Assembly: GCF_000005505.3 (NCBI RefSeq)
Contig: NC_016132.3
Coordinates: 53,272,914-53,336,913, forward strand
Direction of reading: 5' to 3'
DNA length: 64,000 bases
Source of the DNA: Brachypodium distachyon
Lineage: Eukaryota > Streptophyta > Magnoliopsida > Poales > Poaceae
Positions 9,801-25,534 of this stretch are shown in pieces. Numbering within the stretch: the first letter of the stretch is position 1; every line of letters starts with the position of its first letter. The notes under the pieces were generated by a model. That model was given only the letters and a program-made list of their open reading frames with translations. It was not told where the DNA came from and made no database searches. The position numbers and the translations under genes are program-made.

Positions 9801-12540
9801 CATGAAAGTGAACTGTGACTGCAGAACTGCTCATATTGAGAGAATTTGAAATACGTGGTTTACATTGTTGTTCCTGTAGAATACCTCAAAGTTGCTACAC
9901 TATTATCCTACAAATGATGAAGGTCCATGATATTATGGAGCTGAATTTGTTGAGAACTGTATCTGCAAATGAATTTTGCATATTATTAATGACTTAATTC
10001 CACTGGCTTGGGGCCAATTGCTTTAATTTATATTTGTCAACATCATTTGAGAAAAAAAGGATAGCAGAAAGTAAAGAAGAGTTATTGGTACTCTTGTAGT
10101 TGGACCTGTTTTTTAATGCTGAAGCATGGCATTTATCTCATGGGTGGTAGTTGGTATTACTTTATGAGTGCATGTCCCATACTTCTTTAGATGTTCTTCC
10201 GTACATACAAGTATTGTGAACTCACAGGAGGTGCCTGTATCTACCTATGCAGCTGAGTTCTTTCCGGATAGGACGGAAGTACAATGTTTGCATCGATGGC
10301 AAAAGGTTCTTAATCCTGAACTTATCAAAGGTCCTTGGACTCAAGAGGTTTGTCACTGCACTTCTGACTTTGCTCAACAAGATTTTTTTGCATGTTCTAT
10401 CTTAGAAATGCCTGTTATATTCATGTTACTTTTCTACAGGAAGATGATAAAATTATTGCACTTGTAAAGGAGTATGGGCCAACAAAATGGTCTGTAATAG
10501 CAAGGTCACTACCTGGACGTATAGGCAAACAATGTCGAGAGAGGTATTCTTGTGATTGATTTATTCTTCGGGTTTGTTGAGATGCATTTTAGTTTCTTCA
10601 TGCAAGCCAAAACAAGGGAACTTTTGACAAATTAGCTAATCAAGAAATGCACTGCTTATGTAAAGAACTGCAAAAGATGATTGGCTAAGCATTTGTTATA
10701 ATAATCATAAATATTCTATTTTCTTACTGAATTTGAACTGCTAATTCTGTAGAAACTTTTTCATAGTGTGTTTAATTGTGTTTGCATTGGACTTGGAGGT
10801 AAGCTTAGTACAGATATGGATGGAGCTGATTCTGAATTTTCATACAACAGGTGGCATAATCATCTGAATCCAGACATAAAGAAAGATGCTTGGACTGCTG
10901 AGGAGGAACGGGCACTCATTAATGCTCATCAGACATATGGGAATAAATGGGCAGAAATAGCAAAAGTCCTTCCTGGAAGGTACTGCTAAACTGCTCACTT
11001 CCTGTTTGTCCTATGTAAACCTAGTGGCGTGACATTGAATGGCATTGAGCTGCTATTAACAAACTTTATTTCACTATTTCAATTATTTGATGATCACACC
11101 ATTTCAATACTTAGCCTACTGTTTTTTTGCGTTGACTATTTAAGTTGTATTGAACTATAAAACTATCTCCAAGTGTTCTGTATTTGAATGGCGATAAGTT
11201 TATAATCACATGTTCCATTGATGAATGCGTGATCTGATTTAGTTTGTGTTATTTTGAATTTATGTTTACAACTGTTCATATCTTTTTCAAGGTCATCAAG
11301 TCCCGATTGTTTCTTCATAAGTATATGATTTATGCCCTTATTTTGACATGTGCACCTGTACTTCACCTTAACTTTTCCTGTTCACAAGGTTCTGTATTCC
11401 TGCTGATAGTATTTTGCTGCTTCCAGGACTGATAATTCTATAAAGAATCATTGGAATAGTTCTGTGAGAAAGAAGTTAGACGTCTATAGCACCAGCAAGA
11501 TTCTGGCGGTTCCAAGACTAGTTGGTCATAATGACTTTAAGGATAAACCGAAGCCGGTGGCAAATGAGGGCCATCTCGATCTGAACAAAGTGGCCATCGT
11601 CAGTTCAAAAGACATACCTGAAACAGCTCAGCGTTCTAATCTTAACCATGTCAACGACTGCTCAGGGTTCCTCTCCCTTTCTATTTTACCAACTGATCAG
11701 CCACTAACTTCATATGAAGTGTCATCAGTGGTTGATGGTTCTGCTGTTACATTAGCAGTACAAGGTCTGGAAAGTGATTCTGTCCGTGAAAAGGGCTTGG
11801 AAATTCTCTCTGTTCATGAGAAGGGACTTGAGGCTGATTCCACACTAGATACCCTGGCAGAGTCTGGTACCACTCAGCTAGAATCTGTACCAGCCAAAGG
11901 TGAGGAACCATCTTTGAAGAATGAGGCGCAGTCTAGCCTTGGCCCTCTTTGTTACCAGATTCCTAACATGGAAGATGTAGCCCCTGTGACTTCCCCACTC
12001 TTTTCTGAACATCATACTATGCATCAGACATCTGAACATTGCAGGGATGTGGTACTGTCACCCAATGGTTGTACTACTCCCGCTAAGGGAACAATATCAA
12101 GCCAGTTAAGTGTTGATTCAATATTGAAGAGTGCTGCTGACAGCTTTCCAAGTACTCCTTCAATCTTGAGACGGAGAAAACGGGATAAATCAACACCTGC
12201 CAGCGATTTGAGGTTTGGTGGATTGAACACTGATAGCTTTTACACCCCTGCTGGGAAGCGACCTACTACAGATACCCCAGAGTCATTTAAAACTGCATCA
12301 TTTTTGTCACTGGGATCTCTTGATCAGTTATCGGCTTCTGTAAGGAGCTTTGATGTTTCACCTCCATACCGGATAAGGTCAAAGAGAACGGCTGTCACAA
12401 GAACAGTTGAGAAGCAACTAGATTTTTCAGCAGATGAATTGGGTACTTGTGGTTCTAAGATTCTAGACTCCCCTTGCCAGAATTCTCTAAACACTAATTC
12501 TTTCACTGATGCTCCAATGATGGAAGGAAACAAAACTTAA
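6881..12540 (+). CDS. MYB3R: three-repeat (R1R2R3) MYB transcription factor
   Basis: Seven exons join in frame to 570 aa: 6881-7041, 9163-9214, 9577-9634, 10253-10347, 10440-10543, 10851-10979, 11427-12540, all with GT-AG introns. The ATG at 6881 follows directly after an in-frame TAG, so it is the first possible start. Residues about 65-218 hold three MYB repeats with the regular tryptophans: R1 (GGWTPQEDETLRK...HRWQKVLNP), R2 (KGPWTQEEDDKI...RERWHNHLNP) and R3 (KDAWTAEEERAL...KNHWNSSVRKK). The long last exon is the regulatory tail, with PSTPSILRRRKRDKS and SPPYRIRSKRTAV typical of plant MYB3R proteins. The family binds MSA elements and controls G2/M genes in the nucleus. The 2.1-kb first intron hosts a Stowaway MITE (7750-7990). 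By gene order it matches the rice gene next to TPI on chromosome 1 (from memory). All splice sites and frames are intact. Confidence 0.95.
7750..7990. mobile_element. Stowaway MITE in MYB3R intron 1, 241 bp
   Basis: Inverted ends beginning CTCCCTCCATTTCACAAAGG, flanked by TA (7748-7749 and 7991-7992). A second member of exactly the same length lies at 51542-51782 with the same subterminal motif TTTCGTTAAGACAA. It sits deep in the intron, away from splice sites. Confidence 0.85.
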
Positions 12541-13686
12541 TTGACATGCTATTGAGCCGGAATCTTTAACCAAGAACATGGCATGTATGACCAATTTGGG
12601 TGTAACTAATCCTGTAATGTGCAGGTATGCTACTGCAAATATCTTTAACCGCGGTTAATGCATGTGTTTTGAGAATGATAAATGCACTTTGTAGACTTCG
12701 CTAGGTTCTTACCAAATCTGTGTTGGTATTATTGAGACCTTTAGATGTCTTGATGATCAAATATGTGCACTATTGATTTTCTACCTTGTCTTGTAGGAGC
12801 TAATGTCTATCTGATGAAGTATGACAGTTGATAAGAATGCCTTCAAAGCTCACTGACGAGCTCGACTCTGATGAGAACTGATATCAAACACAACTCTTGG
12901 AGGAAAAAGACTTGCGCAATTGGATCGAAGCACTGAAGAGAAAAGGGCTATCAATGCGTTGCCCTTAACCAGGATGTACAAACACGGCCTCTAAATTTAT
13001 TGACACCTATAGAAGACCATTTTGCTTGTTGCAGTTTGTGTACTCGCAGATAGGGAGTCAGACTGTAGAAGCCCACCAAAACTGTGTAGAAAGATAAAAC
13101 ATAGCGTTAATAGAAACTCATAGCTGAATAAAGTGTTCTCATTGGAAGGGATGTCAGGTCTATTCTTCTCTGTAATAACAAAGCTTTGTTTTACTGGCCA
13201 AAATCTGGCCATTGTTTGTCAAGAAACTTTATATGACAAGCATCAGGCTTGATCTGACGATTGAGGCACTGTCTGTTGTGAGTGGTTTGAACTTTGAAAT
13301 GATGAAAGTTTGAAAAAACAAAAGAGATGAGTAAACTTGTTTTATTACTGTATCATTATCATGTGGTTGTAAAAGCCGCTCTTGAGTTGCTTGGACTGAA
13401 GTGCAGCAGCTCGAATTTTAGCGATGCAAAAAGAATACGTTCTACCATTTCCTTTACGTTGTCCGCTGGGCTGAGCCCAAGCAGTAGGCGCCCCCTGCTT
13501 CCGAAGTTCCGATCTGTAGGCGCGGCGCCCGCAGCACCGATGGGGTCTTTCTTCCGCCCCAAGAAGCTGAGCCAGCCACCTGTTTCGGCCGCCGGTTTCC
13601 CGTCCGCCCGCCACAAACGAGCCTCAGGAGAACACCGGAGCGACCAAAAACAGCAGCCTCGCTTCACTGCACGAACCAACTGACCA
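12541..13686. other. MYB3R 3' flank and TPI 5' flank
   Basis: The first few hundred bases are probably MYB3R 3' untranslated region. From about 13430 the sequence becomes GC-rich, as expected of the TPI promoter and 5' leader. No separate gene is seen. Confidence 0.5.
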
Positions 13687-16739
<3,053 letters not shown>

Positions 16740-17117
16740 TCTTTTGAGAATTGAGATGCTGGCCTTGTAGGAGTGAATTATGCTTATCTTTATAAGAATG
16801 TTTGACCATCTTGTTCTAATTATAGTGCACTGCTATGTCGTACTATCACAGAGTATGTTTGCCTGTTCTTGTCTCCAACGAAAATTGGTTAAGTTATGGG
16901 TGCAACCTGTGCACAAAATCGACAAATTGGCAGGAGTCTGTCGATAGTATAATAGTTCAAACCTATTGCCTTGTTTCTTGAAGTAAGGAAGTGCCCTTAG
17001 AATTTATGAAGGGGTCCGATTGGTTCGGATCCTGCTAATAGCACAATAAAAACATAGGAAAGGTGTCTCATTTTGCCTGATACAGTGAAAACTGTTTGCT
17101 TCACAGATCACGGTCAT

Positions 17118-18140
17118 GATGCCTTATTCCTCTATTCGATGTCACTGTCATAAATCATTGTCAGCGAAAACGTTTAGCATCTCTAGTTGCATGTGGGATC
17201 AGGAACTATTTATGTAAGACCATACAGGTTTAGGTCAGAGCCAGACAGCACCTTTATATCAACAATGAGACCCAGTCTAGCTACGATTTTTGCAAGAACT
17301 CATACACGACTGTGGTCTAAGTACGTTTCTTGTTCGCCAGGTTGGGATTTTCATGGACGTCTTTTAGCCAACAAAACACGCGCGTGTCAGCGTGTGGAAA
17401 TACTCCCCCTCGGCCCTCCCGTAAAAGCAAGCAAAATTCAAAAGTCGCTTGAGTTTGGCACGCATTTGGCCACATACGCGATCGCACTGATTGCGGAATC
17501 TAGAAGCTGCAGCTACGATTGTATTCATGATTTGTTTCTTAAAATGTTGTATGCATAGCGTTGATCTGGTTTCGTTTTTCGTCCTACAAGCTTTATTTGG
17601 CAACACTGAGATGGTTTTTTTCTTCTTATTTCTTAGGAAAATTCAGTACGCGCTACCTTGTAGAGAAAAATGGATAATTTTTATCGCGCCGTTTGTCTTT
17701 TGACCGTCAATGTCATCCGAACTAATGTTATACCTTTTGTATAAACCAAGTTGCAAACAAAATAGCAGCCGCTGCACCTGGAAGCATGCAATGATTCTTA
17801 TTGCTTCACAAGGTGCTGTCATTGATGCCATATTCCTATTCGATGTTCGTAATTAAGTTCTGTCCCTGATTGAATCCCCTTTTCGGCTCGTCTGTTTGAT
17901 GAACAATCCCTTTCAGCCTATCTAGTTAGTCGCATGTGGTGTCACTGTCACCAACCTTATGTAAGAACAGCCAGGCTGAGGTCAGAGCCAAACGGCACCT
18001 CTTGCAGGGTTGCATATGCGATGTGAGACCCATTCTAGCTCGTTCCACGCGAATCCCCGGCCGTGGTCATGTACGTTTTCTTCTTCTTTCATCTCACCGC
18101 GTTAGGATTCTCATGGACGTCTGTTAAGCCAACAAAGCAC
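17118..18140. repeat. two diverged direct repeats, about 260-320 bp each
   Basis: Copy 1 (about 17118-17380) and copy 2 (about 17824-18140) share ordered blocks: GATGCC-TATTC-CTATTCGATGT, TTATGTAAGA-CA, AGGTCAGAGCCA-ACGGCACCT (varied in copy 1), GAGACCCA-TCTAGCT, and TTCTCATGGACGTCT followed by AGCCAACAAA. They are clearly diverged and separated by about 440 bp. Non-coding; located upstream of the C2 gene. Confidence 0.65.
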
Positions 18141-18793
18141 GTACACGACGGAACACGCGGTGTCTCGGTTTGTCCTTTCTCGCGCAGAAGCGATCAGAAT
18201 TCTACTGCTAGCGACGTTCAGAGGAATCACACCGTGTTCTTTTGCTAGCGCATTAAACTACTGGTATACTACTGGCGGAGGGCCAACTGGTTGTTAGAGC
18301 CGTTTCCAAAGTTAGTTAACGGTTGAAGCCAAAGCCCGTTTCCAGGAAGACGATAAAACTGCAGAAAACTGCACGAGCACGGCCAGTGCAGACGTAGTTT
18401 CCTGACGAGGAAGACCATGTGCCAGCTTTTTTTTTTCCAACCTGGGCTACCCCATTTTCCATTGCCATTCAACGGAAACAACATAGTTTGTCGATACAGA
18501 AAAAAGCAGAGGGAAAGTGGGGGGAACAGGATCTAAACCCGGCAGGAAATCCACTCTCGGTTATTTTGCCGTGGGACAAAAACCTGCCGCTACAGCCAAC
18601 AAAAGGGAAACAACCACCTAAAAGAAACGGAGAAACGGAGAAGGCTCCAACTTCTTTTTCATGTGGGAATATAGTTCGAAGGAGAGACGAACAAGGAACC
18701 TTGAACTGGTCCAAACAGACTTAAAAGGAGAGCGAGCTTTCTCACGCCGGCGACCGCGCCAGAGCTTTGCCTGGTCAGAAGCAGCCAAATGCG

Positions 18794-18800
18794 TATAAAT
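18794..18800 (+). promoter_or_regulatory. TATA box of the C2-domain gene
   Basis: TATAAAT about 170 bp upstream of the ATG at 18970, in a GC-rich context; the leader that follows is purine-rich (GAGAGAAAGGGAGG). A plausible core promoter for the downstream gene. Confidence 0.55.
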
Positions 18801-18969
18801 ACGCCGGCACGCAACACCTATGCTATCTTAATACCAACCGCAAACCGAGAGCAAAGAGCCAAAGATCAGAGACCCAGACGAAAGAGAGAAAGGGAGGAAG
18901 AGGCAGAGCAGTCGTCCGGGAGAGGAAAGACAGGAGATATTATTCAGGTTTCTTGAGCGAGAAACGGTA

Positions 18970-20034
18970 ATGGGGAGGGGTGTTCTTGAGGTGCATCTCG
19001 TCGACGCCAAGGGCCTCTCCGGCAGCGATTTCCTAGGTGAGCACCCTCCTTCCCGTCCGAATTACGAGAAGGAAATCAGTCACCAACGCGTGTTCTTGGT
19101 TCTAGCTTCGATTTGGTCAGTTCTTGTGTCCGTTTGGTTGATAGAGATTAATTGATTCTGTCCGTGTCGTGTTTTTACCCTGTGCAGGGAAGATAGACCC
19201 GTATGTGATCGTGCAGTACCGGAGCCAGGAGCGCAAGAGCAGCACCGCCCGAGGTGAGTGCTTGATTCCATGGCTCCCCAGATTTTTGTTCCTCTTCAGA
19301 ATATATATTTTTCCTGATATGAAACCTTTTCTGCAAATGATGATCTTGTAACGAGATTACAAAGCCAACGTTGGCTTGAACAAATCCACAAGCTCAGATG
19401 CAGCTAGTTGTGAGTTGTGAGTTGTGACCTGTCCTAATTGAACCGTTTGCCGTAACGCAGCAGATCAGGGGAGGAACCCGGCCTGGAACGAGGTGTTCAG
19501 GTTCCAGATCAACTCCTCCGCGGCCAACGTGCAGCACAAGCTCTTCTTCCGGATCATGGACCACGACAACTTCTCCAGCGACGACTTCCTCGGCGAAGCA
19601 TCGTGAGTTCCGCCCCTACCCGGTCAATAGCCGGTACCTTAAAAAGCGCAAAATAAGTACTCCGGCAAAAGGAATATCTATCTTGGTCTAATTCTTGCAT
19701 CTCTCTGTAATGTAACGCAGGGTGAACGTGACCGATCTGATCAGCATAGGCATGGAGCGCGGCACGTCGCAGCTGAACGCGGCCAAGTACAGCGTTGTCA
19801 CCGCCGACAACTCGTACCACGGCGAGATCAGATTTGGCATCACGTTCACCGCCGCCAAGGTACTAATAAAGAAACCTCGCGATCCAGTGACTTTTTGTAC
19901 TCCGTACCGGGGTACCTTGATTAATTGATGGCACGTGAGTTTTGATCTGACGTTTGTATATACTATGTGCGCAATGCCAGGTCGAAGAAGATGGGGGAGC
20001 GGTTGGAGGCTGGACGAACAGCTATCGCGAGTAG
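18970..20034 (+). CDS. small single-C2-domain protein
   Basis: Five exons join in frame to 155 aa: 18970-19036, 19188-19253, 19461-19602, 19721-19859, 19981-20034. Almost the whole protein is one C2 domain, a calcium-dependent phospholipid-binding fold. The start [18 protein letters not shown] is the usual first strand; Asp residues that would bind Ca2+ are visible in SDFLGKIDPYV (loop 1) and [14 protein letters not shown] (loop 3). There is no signal peptide or membrane segment, so it probably moves between cytosol and membrane. It resembles the grass elicitor-responsive (ERG-type) or SRC2-like C2 proteins, which are linked to defence. The exon 3 acceptor is a tandem CAGCAG, so two in-frame isoforms differing by one Ala are possible. 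Confidence 0.92.
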
Positions 20035-21265
20035 AAGAACATGCATGTGACGGGAAGCAAGGATTCCCAGCCGGCCGGTCGCGTCGTCCTTGGGTAGTAG
20101 TAGTAGTGGAGCCTGGATGTTGCCTGATTGATGCGATTCCAAGTTGTATGTACTTTGCATCTGCAGCTCGATCTTTAGATGTGTATAGTCAGAACAGCTT
20201 AATTAGCTTGTCGTCGTCAGATTCGTTTAATTATGATTCCGATTGTTTTGAAACAACAAATAGACCTGTCCATTGCTGAATGCTGAATTGTTGATGGACT
20301 GGTAACTTGGTATACGTAAGAAGGGGCGCATTGAGCCACTGACGTCCCTGGATTTCATCCCGGGGGAGCAGCGTCGCTCGTCGGGTCGGCAGTATTTCGC
20401 CGGAGAATGTCAGAGAAGGAAGGGAGCACACCGTGTCGCCTCCTCGACAAAGAAAAATGCCAATCTGAACCTGGCCGCGGGACGCCATGACGAGCACGAA
20501 GGCCGCATTGCGCATGGCTCCCGCCGCATAATCGGACGTGAGGAGCCATGCCGTGGGCGTGGACGTCTCTGAACAAACCAGAGAGAATGACGCTAAGCGC
20601 GGTGCGCATGACAGGAAAATTGTATCCTTGATCACCAGTTCAGTTTTTTTTTTTAGAATCAATCATCGGTTCAGTTTCTTTTTTTTTTTAGAACGATCCA
20701 GTTCAGCTGAGCTGAACCCTAGCGAACCGAACTCGGTTTTCAGTTTTTGGCCGAAAATGGGCCAAGCCAGATATCGAATTGAGCCAGTTTGCCGAAAATC
20801 TAATTCGGGTCACCGAATCGCCTCGCTTCCCTGCAGTATGTGTAGGGTTCGTAGGGGGCTTTTCGGTTTGCTCTGCGAACTCCCCTCCGCCGCAATCCAT
20901 CCGCCGCCGCCGCAACCAACTCCATTTCAGGCGAGCATCCCAGGCAAAATGCGGCCCCCGATCTCCTCCGCTGCTCACCACATGCATCTGGCCGCTGGTC
21001 CCCACGGCCGCGGCAACCCTAGCGGTGGCCGGGTCACCATCGCCGAGAAAGAAACCTGGCGACGCGAGTCCGAGGTCGGCCGCAATCGTGGAGCCCGCAT
21101 TTGGGTGAGGTGGCCCGGCAGCAACGCCTGCCAGAGAGTGGATGGGGACCGCCACTTTAGCTGCTCCGCCATCGGGGAGGGGAGCTCGAGCGGCGTCCAC
21201 CCCAAGCGGTGAGTGACTGGATCTGGTTGGCTTCGCCGTCCTCTTCTTCCTCCTGCGATTCGTCG
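20035..21265. other. intergenic; C2 gene 3' flank then GC-rich stretch
   Basis: About 200-250 bp of likely 3' untranslated region, then a GC-rich block (20880-21250) with several long but mutually overlapping open frames on both strands. None has a recognisable domain, so I do not call them genes. Confidence 0.4.
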
Positions 21266-21550
21266 ATGGAAATACTCGGGGAGGTGTCGGCGGTTGTGGT
21301 TGGGGAGGTGGATGCGAAGGGGGAGGAGGATGAGGAGGGGGAGGAGGAAGTTGCAGAGGCAGGGTTCGACCCCGAGGACATCGAGCGCACGAAGGAGGCG
21401 TCGAAGCACTCCATCGCCGATGACGATGCGCGCCGCCTCGCCATTGAGGAGAGGATGCTCGCGGAGGCCTTCGACCTCTTCAACGCGTCTCACGTGCCTC
21501 CGGTGACGGCTGCTCCCCCGGTTATCGTCTTTTCGGACGACGAGGAGTAA
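21266..21550 (+). CDS. hypothetical small acidic protein
   Basis: An ATG-started frame of 94 codons (MEILGEVSAVVVGEVDAK at the start). It has an acidic Glu-rich run, a helix-like middle (DIERTKEASKHSIADDDARR) and an acidic end SDDEE. A longer version would begin at a GTG at 21209. I do not recognise the family. The composition is protein-like rather than random, but the surrounding GC-rich block produces long frames in all phases, so this may be chance or a captured gene piece. Confidence 0.25.
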   Translation: MEILGEVSAVVVGEVDAKGEEDEEGEEEVAEAGFDPEDIERTKEASKHSIADDDARRLAIEERMLAEAFDLFNASHVPPVTAAPPVIVFSDDEE

Positions 21551-23654
21551 GTAAGCATTCCGGCGAGGGGTGAGGAGCAATTTTGTTTTTGGGTGTTTGC
21601 TCCTCTAATTTAGCTAACTATTCGTAAATGTCGAACTAGTAGATGTAGTAGAACTTAAGTATGTGGCCGAATGACGAACTTCGATGATCTGCGATGTGAA
21701 TCGCGAAGAATCATCTCCTATTTATATGAATCTCGCGTGAAGTTTCAAATTTCTGTGTTTTTCGGTTTTCGTATGCAGTATCTGTTCTGCCGAAACTCCG
21801 ACGTTACCGAATTCTGGTCGGTTGATCCGAACTCGGTTAGCTCGGATCGGTCGGGTTCGGTAACTGCTAGACGTGCTCTTAGGAAAACCGTATGGCCGGG
21901 TATTGTTCGTTTTTTTCAGAGAGAGAGAGGCGAGTATTGTTCGTTTGTTCATCAAATTCTTTTTTCTTGCTTCGGCCCTTAATCTTTTTTTTAGACAACG
22001 GTCTGGCCCTTAATCGTGATGCGCCACTAACTGCGTTTAGCAGATCACAATTCCACGCAGGCAGGCCCGGATAGCTCCACGGCCCACGGGTTCACCGGAT
22101 GGGTTTCTTTTAGGCTTTTAGCAGCATCCTATGTCCCCGCAAGGCCCACATGGATGTTTTGTTTTTATGGGCTGCCTTTACCATCATGATTAGGCCTTGA
22201 CAGAGAAGGTAACTAACTGTCTGGGCCACACAAGCAACGTTTCAATGGCACGACAAAAACGAAAACGATGAACCCTGCAATCACACGGAAGTTACTAAAA
22301 AATGCAATCACGGGGAAAATTTTCGATTCCCGCGAAGACAAAACTGTCTGTATAAAATTATTCGAATCAAAGCGACCCGGTGTGTATGCATTTGCGTGTA
22401 AGTGTAACTGTGCAGGATACGCGTTAATTCATTCAGCTTGCCAGTGTGATTACACTCCCGCCCTCCTACTCGGCTACTCTGCTACGCACAGCATACAGCA
22501 GATGAATTAAACCATTGGTCCTCGATCGCCTGTATGTGTATACGTTCCACCAATAACGCCGTCGTTACCACTTCATGTCGTATTCCGACTTTTCTGTAAG
22601 ACGTATTCGGAAGTTTGTTGAGGAAATTTCGTGGCCCAGCTCCATGAGTGTCACCCAAAGCTGCAGTATCTTCCTGTTGGGTTCCAGGCCGAGGTTTCTT
22701 TCGGTTCTTCACTCACTTCTGGAAGCACATGACCCTCTCATCTAGGGGCCCAATCAATCTCGGATGCGTCGCCATGCGCAATTAATTCGAGATCCACGGG
22801 ACCATCTACACTGTGTTTCCAATGCACACATGCAGAGACCACCTAGAATGGCTGTTGCATGTGCTAGCATTGCAGTAAAGAGGAAGCAGGAACGAGTGAG
22901 GAAGCTCCATGCATGACGAACTGAAGAAGGGAGAGGCTTCCCTGAAATCTGAATTCTGATGCCCCCCTGGCTACCAACTGCCAAGCGCCGGCCAAGGAGA
23001 GCTAGGCATTTTTATTTTTATTTTTATTTTTGCAAGGGTGTATATTTTTTTAGCAGTACTTATATGTAGTCACTTTACATTTTACAGATCGTCAGGGAGT
23101 TCTGTTTGTCACGACTGTATGCGCATGCTTTTTGTAAATTAACCATACTTTTTATTTGAAGTGCATCTCCACTTGGTGCGAGTGCAAACAGAACAGCCTC
23201 GTTCGGAAAACAGAAAGTCCAATTATGAGTTACCCATACTAATCAATAACGAGATGAGTTACCGTCGCTATTTGCCAACGAATAACGAAATACTGCTACA
23301 GTACTAACTCAGCTGGAGTACATATACAGTTTGCTCTCATTTCTCAGAACGTTGTAAGATATCCTGGCCGGAAAATGACATTTACTTCGTATATCGTCAC
23401 CAGCTAAGAATGAAGCCTCGCGAAAGACAAACGATGGAGAAAAATCCAACGAAGAATGCAAATGTAACTTCTGCTCTCGCTCTCCGTGTCATCAAGCTGA
23501 CATGTGCGCTGACATGTACTGACGAACATGCATCGTCAAAGGCTCAAAGCCTTGACCCTTTCAAACCCAATCAAGCAACGGAGAAACATTTCCTTAAATT
23601 TGTTTATCCACTGGAACAGATCGATAATCATTTTTCTGATCGAGCTGCTACGTA
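21551..23654. other. intergenic, no gene seen
   Basis: AT-rich, with the words CCGAACTCGGTT and GCCGAAA repeated from the block at 20720-20810 (seen again at 21780-21840). No gene or RNA recognised. Confidence 0.4.
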
Positions 23655-23762
23655 CTATTCCCTTCGTTTCATAATTCTTGCCTTAAATTTATTCAAAAAT
23701 AAATATATTTATTCATAAAAAATATTCGATACACATAGCATTTCGACAAAAATTATGAAATT
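23655..23762. mobile_element. decayed Stowaway remnant
   Basis: TATTCCCTTCGTTTCATAAT at the left and ATTTCGACAAAAATTATGAA at the right are weak inverted matches, with the familiar internal TTAAATTTATTCAAAAATAA. The outer right terminus is lost. Confidence 0.4.
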
Positions 23763-25421
23763 GACCGAGCAATTACGTGTGCGTCTGCCGGGCAGCTCCG
23801 CGACTCGAAGCCGCAAATCAAGCCAAGTCAAACGCGACAGCGCCAAGTACTCCACACTCGAGCTCGTCCAGCCGCCACGTGCTCGCACTGCCCCCCAAAA
23901 AACAAGGCAGAACAAAGCGATCGGATCCGAAGCTTGGGCCATACGGATACACTGCACCTGGACGCTATTTGGTGCGCTCAGTTAACAATTCCTGGGTGTA
24001 TGCTTTTTCCCAATAGGACAGTCAGTCAGGTAATGGTCAATGGCGCACAAGACCTCTATACAAAACAGGTCGCGCTACATGCTGCGATGCTTCGTCAGAT
24101 GCATAATGGCGCATGAAAAATGCTTGTTTAATTCCGGAAGTTGTTACCGAGAAGCGAGCCACAGAGTTTTTGGTTGGTAGTAGTCCATATTAGAAATGAA
24201 ATAAAAAATCCGACAATATTTCATTTGTTTGAATTTAAATCGTGGATTCAAAAATCATTGTTGTTTGTCCCACAGATTTGTAGAATGGGAGAGAAATTCG
24301 AAGAAATGATGCTTTTTAGATGAAAATTAGGGTTGAGTTAGAGGTAGCACAATTCTATGGAATTTCATATCGTACTTTGGTATATAATTCCATGCTAATC
24401 GAAAACGTCGTTCCTAAAAATCAAACACGCCACTAAATTTTATCATGATTTTTTATGGATGTGGCTATATATAAGTTGCCCAAATTTAAAGCAAAAGTTT
24501 TAAAAATCTAAATTGACGAATCAGAACCGTTGAATTAGTATCTAAATTTCAATTATCTTTTTTTTATCTGTTTCGAATCTTAAAGCACAAGTCATATCCA
24601 ACGCGAACGAATCAATCTAACTGAAAATCAGACAATTTAGATATACCAAAACCATTTTTTAATGGTTTGTGGGGGTGATCGATGGCCTCACATTTGTGCC
24701 GCAGCTGTTCGCCTGCCTGCATCTGCGCAATACAGGTGTACACGGATCGGATGAGGACGTGGCGAGCCCCCTGCATCGCGCCCACCGTGCTGGCGTGTCG
24801 ACCGGCTACCGTTCCGGCTCACATGTGCTCGTATGTGCTGCCTCGGGCTCGTATGTGGCCGCGCGCATGGCCTGCCTGGGACCACCACGCGGTCGCCGGG
24901 AACTTGGTGTCCAAGCTAACTATTCCGTGCACTGGTGCACCCGGCTCACGATGCACCAGAGCCTCTTGCCGCTTGTCCGCTTGCCGCACCTAGGCGACAC
25001 ACTACCTAGCGCAGTCGTCGCTCCACAAAATTTACTCACCGGCGAAGTGTTTCAAGAAAGAGTTCGTGCATGCCTGATGCCGCGATAATCGTTCGATCTG
25101 AACGCCCGTGCAGCATCGGAGGGCAAGCCCACGGACAGAGGTCGCTATCCAGTAGGAGACGGTCACATGCACGTACGTACGATCTTTGCGTCTAATTTGA
25201 GTTGTGTCAGCACATGTGGATCAGTATATGCTAATCAAGTCTCCGTCAACCAGTCTCCTAATTAGACATTTACTTTCACTGAACTGACCTGGCTAATTGT
25301 TATGAACCGATATGGTATATATCAATGATTTAAATTGCTTCTTGTGAAGGTGACGTCTCTCTTTATCCACTGCACCTTGTCCCATGTCGCGCTCCTCACT
25401 CGGAACGATCTCAACCATATA
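23763..25421. other. intergenic, no gene seen
   Basis: A GC-rich island at about 24690-25080 has overlapping open frames of 100-140 codons in several phases, with no recognisable domain; the rest is AT-rich. No tRNA or clear element. Confidence 0.4.
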
Positions 25422-25534
25422 TTCCTTTTGTCCCATATTAAGGACTCAGATTTGTCTAAAAATAGATATATCTATATACTAAAATACGTTTAGATATATT
25501 TAATATTTCGGCACTTAATATGGGACTGAGGGAG
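25422..25534. mobile_element. Stowaway MITE
   Basis: Ends TTCCTTTTGTCCCATATTAA and the inverse of CTTAATATGGGACTGAGGGAG, flanked by TA (25420-25421 and 25535-25536). Same family as the element at 6310-6423. Confidence 0.7.

Noticed and set aside
20640..21900. Possible Pack-MULE around the GC-rich block, with similar words at both sides
   Set aside because: CCGAACTCGGTT and GCCGAAA recur, but I could not align them as convincing inverted repeats and found no target duplication.
23410..23718. 102-codon frame
   Set aside because: Its end runs into a Stowaway remnant, and no domain is seen.
24669..25088. 139-codon frame in a GC-rich island
   Set aside because: Several overlapping frames of similar length exist in the island and none has a known motif.
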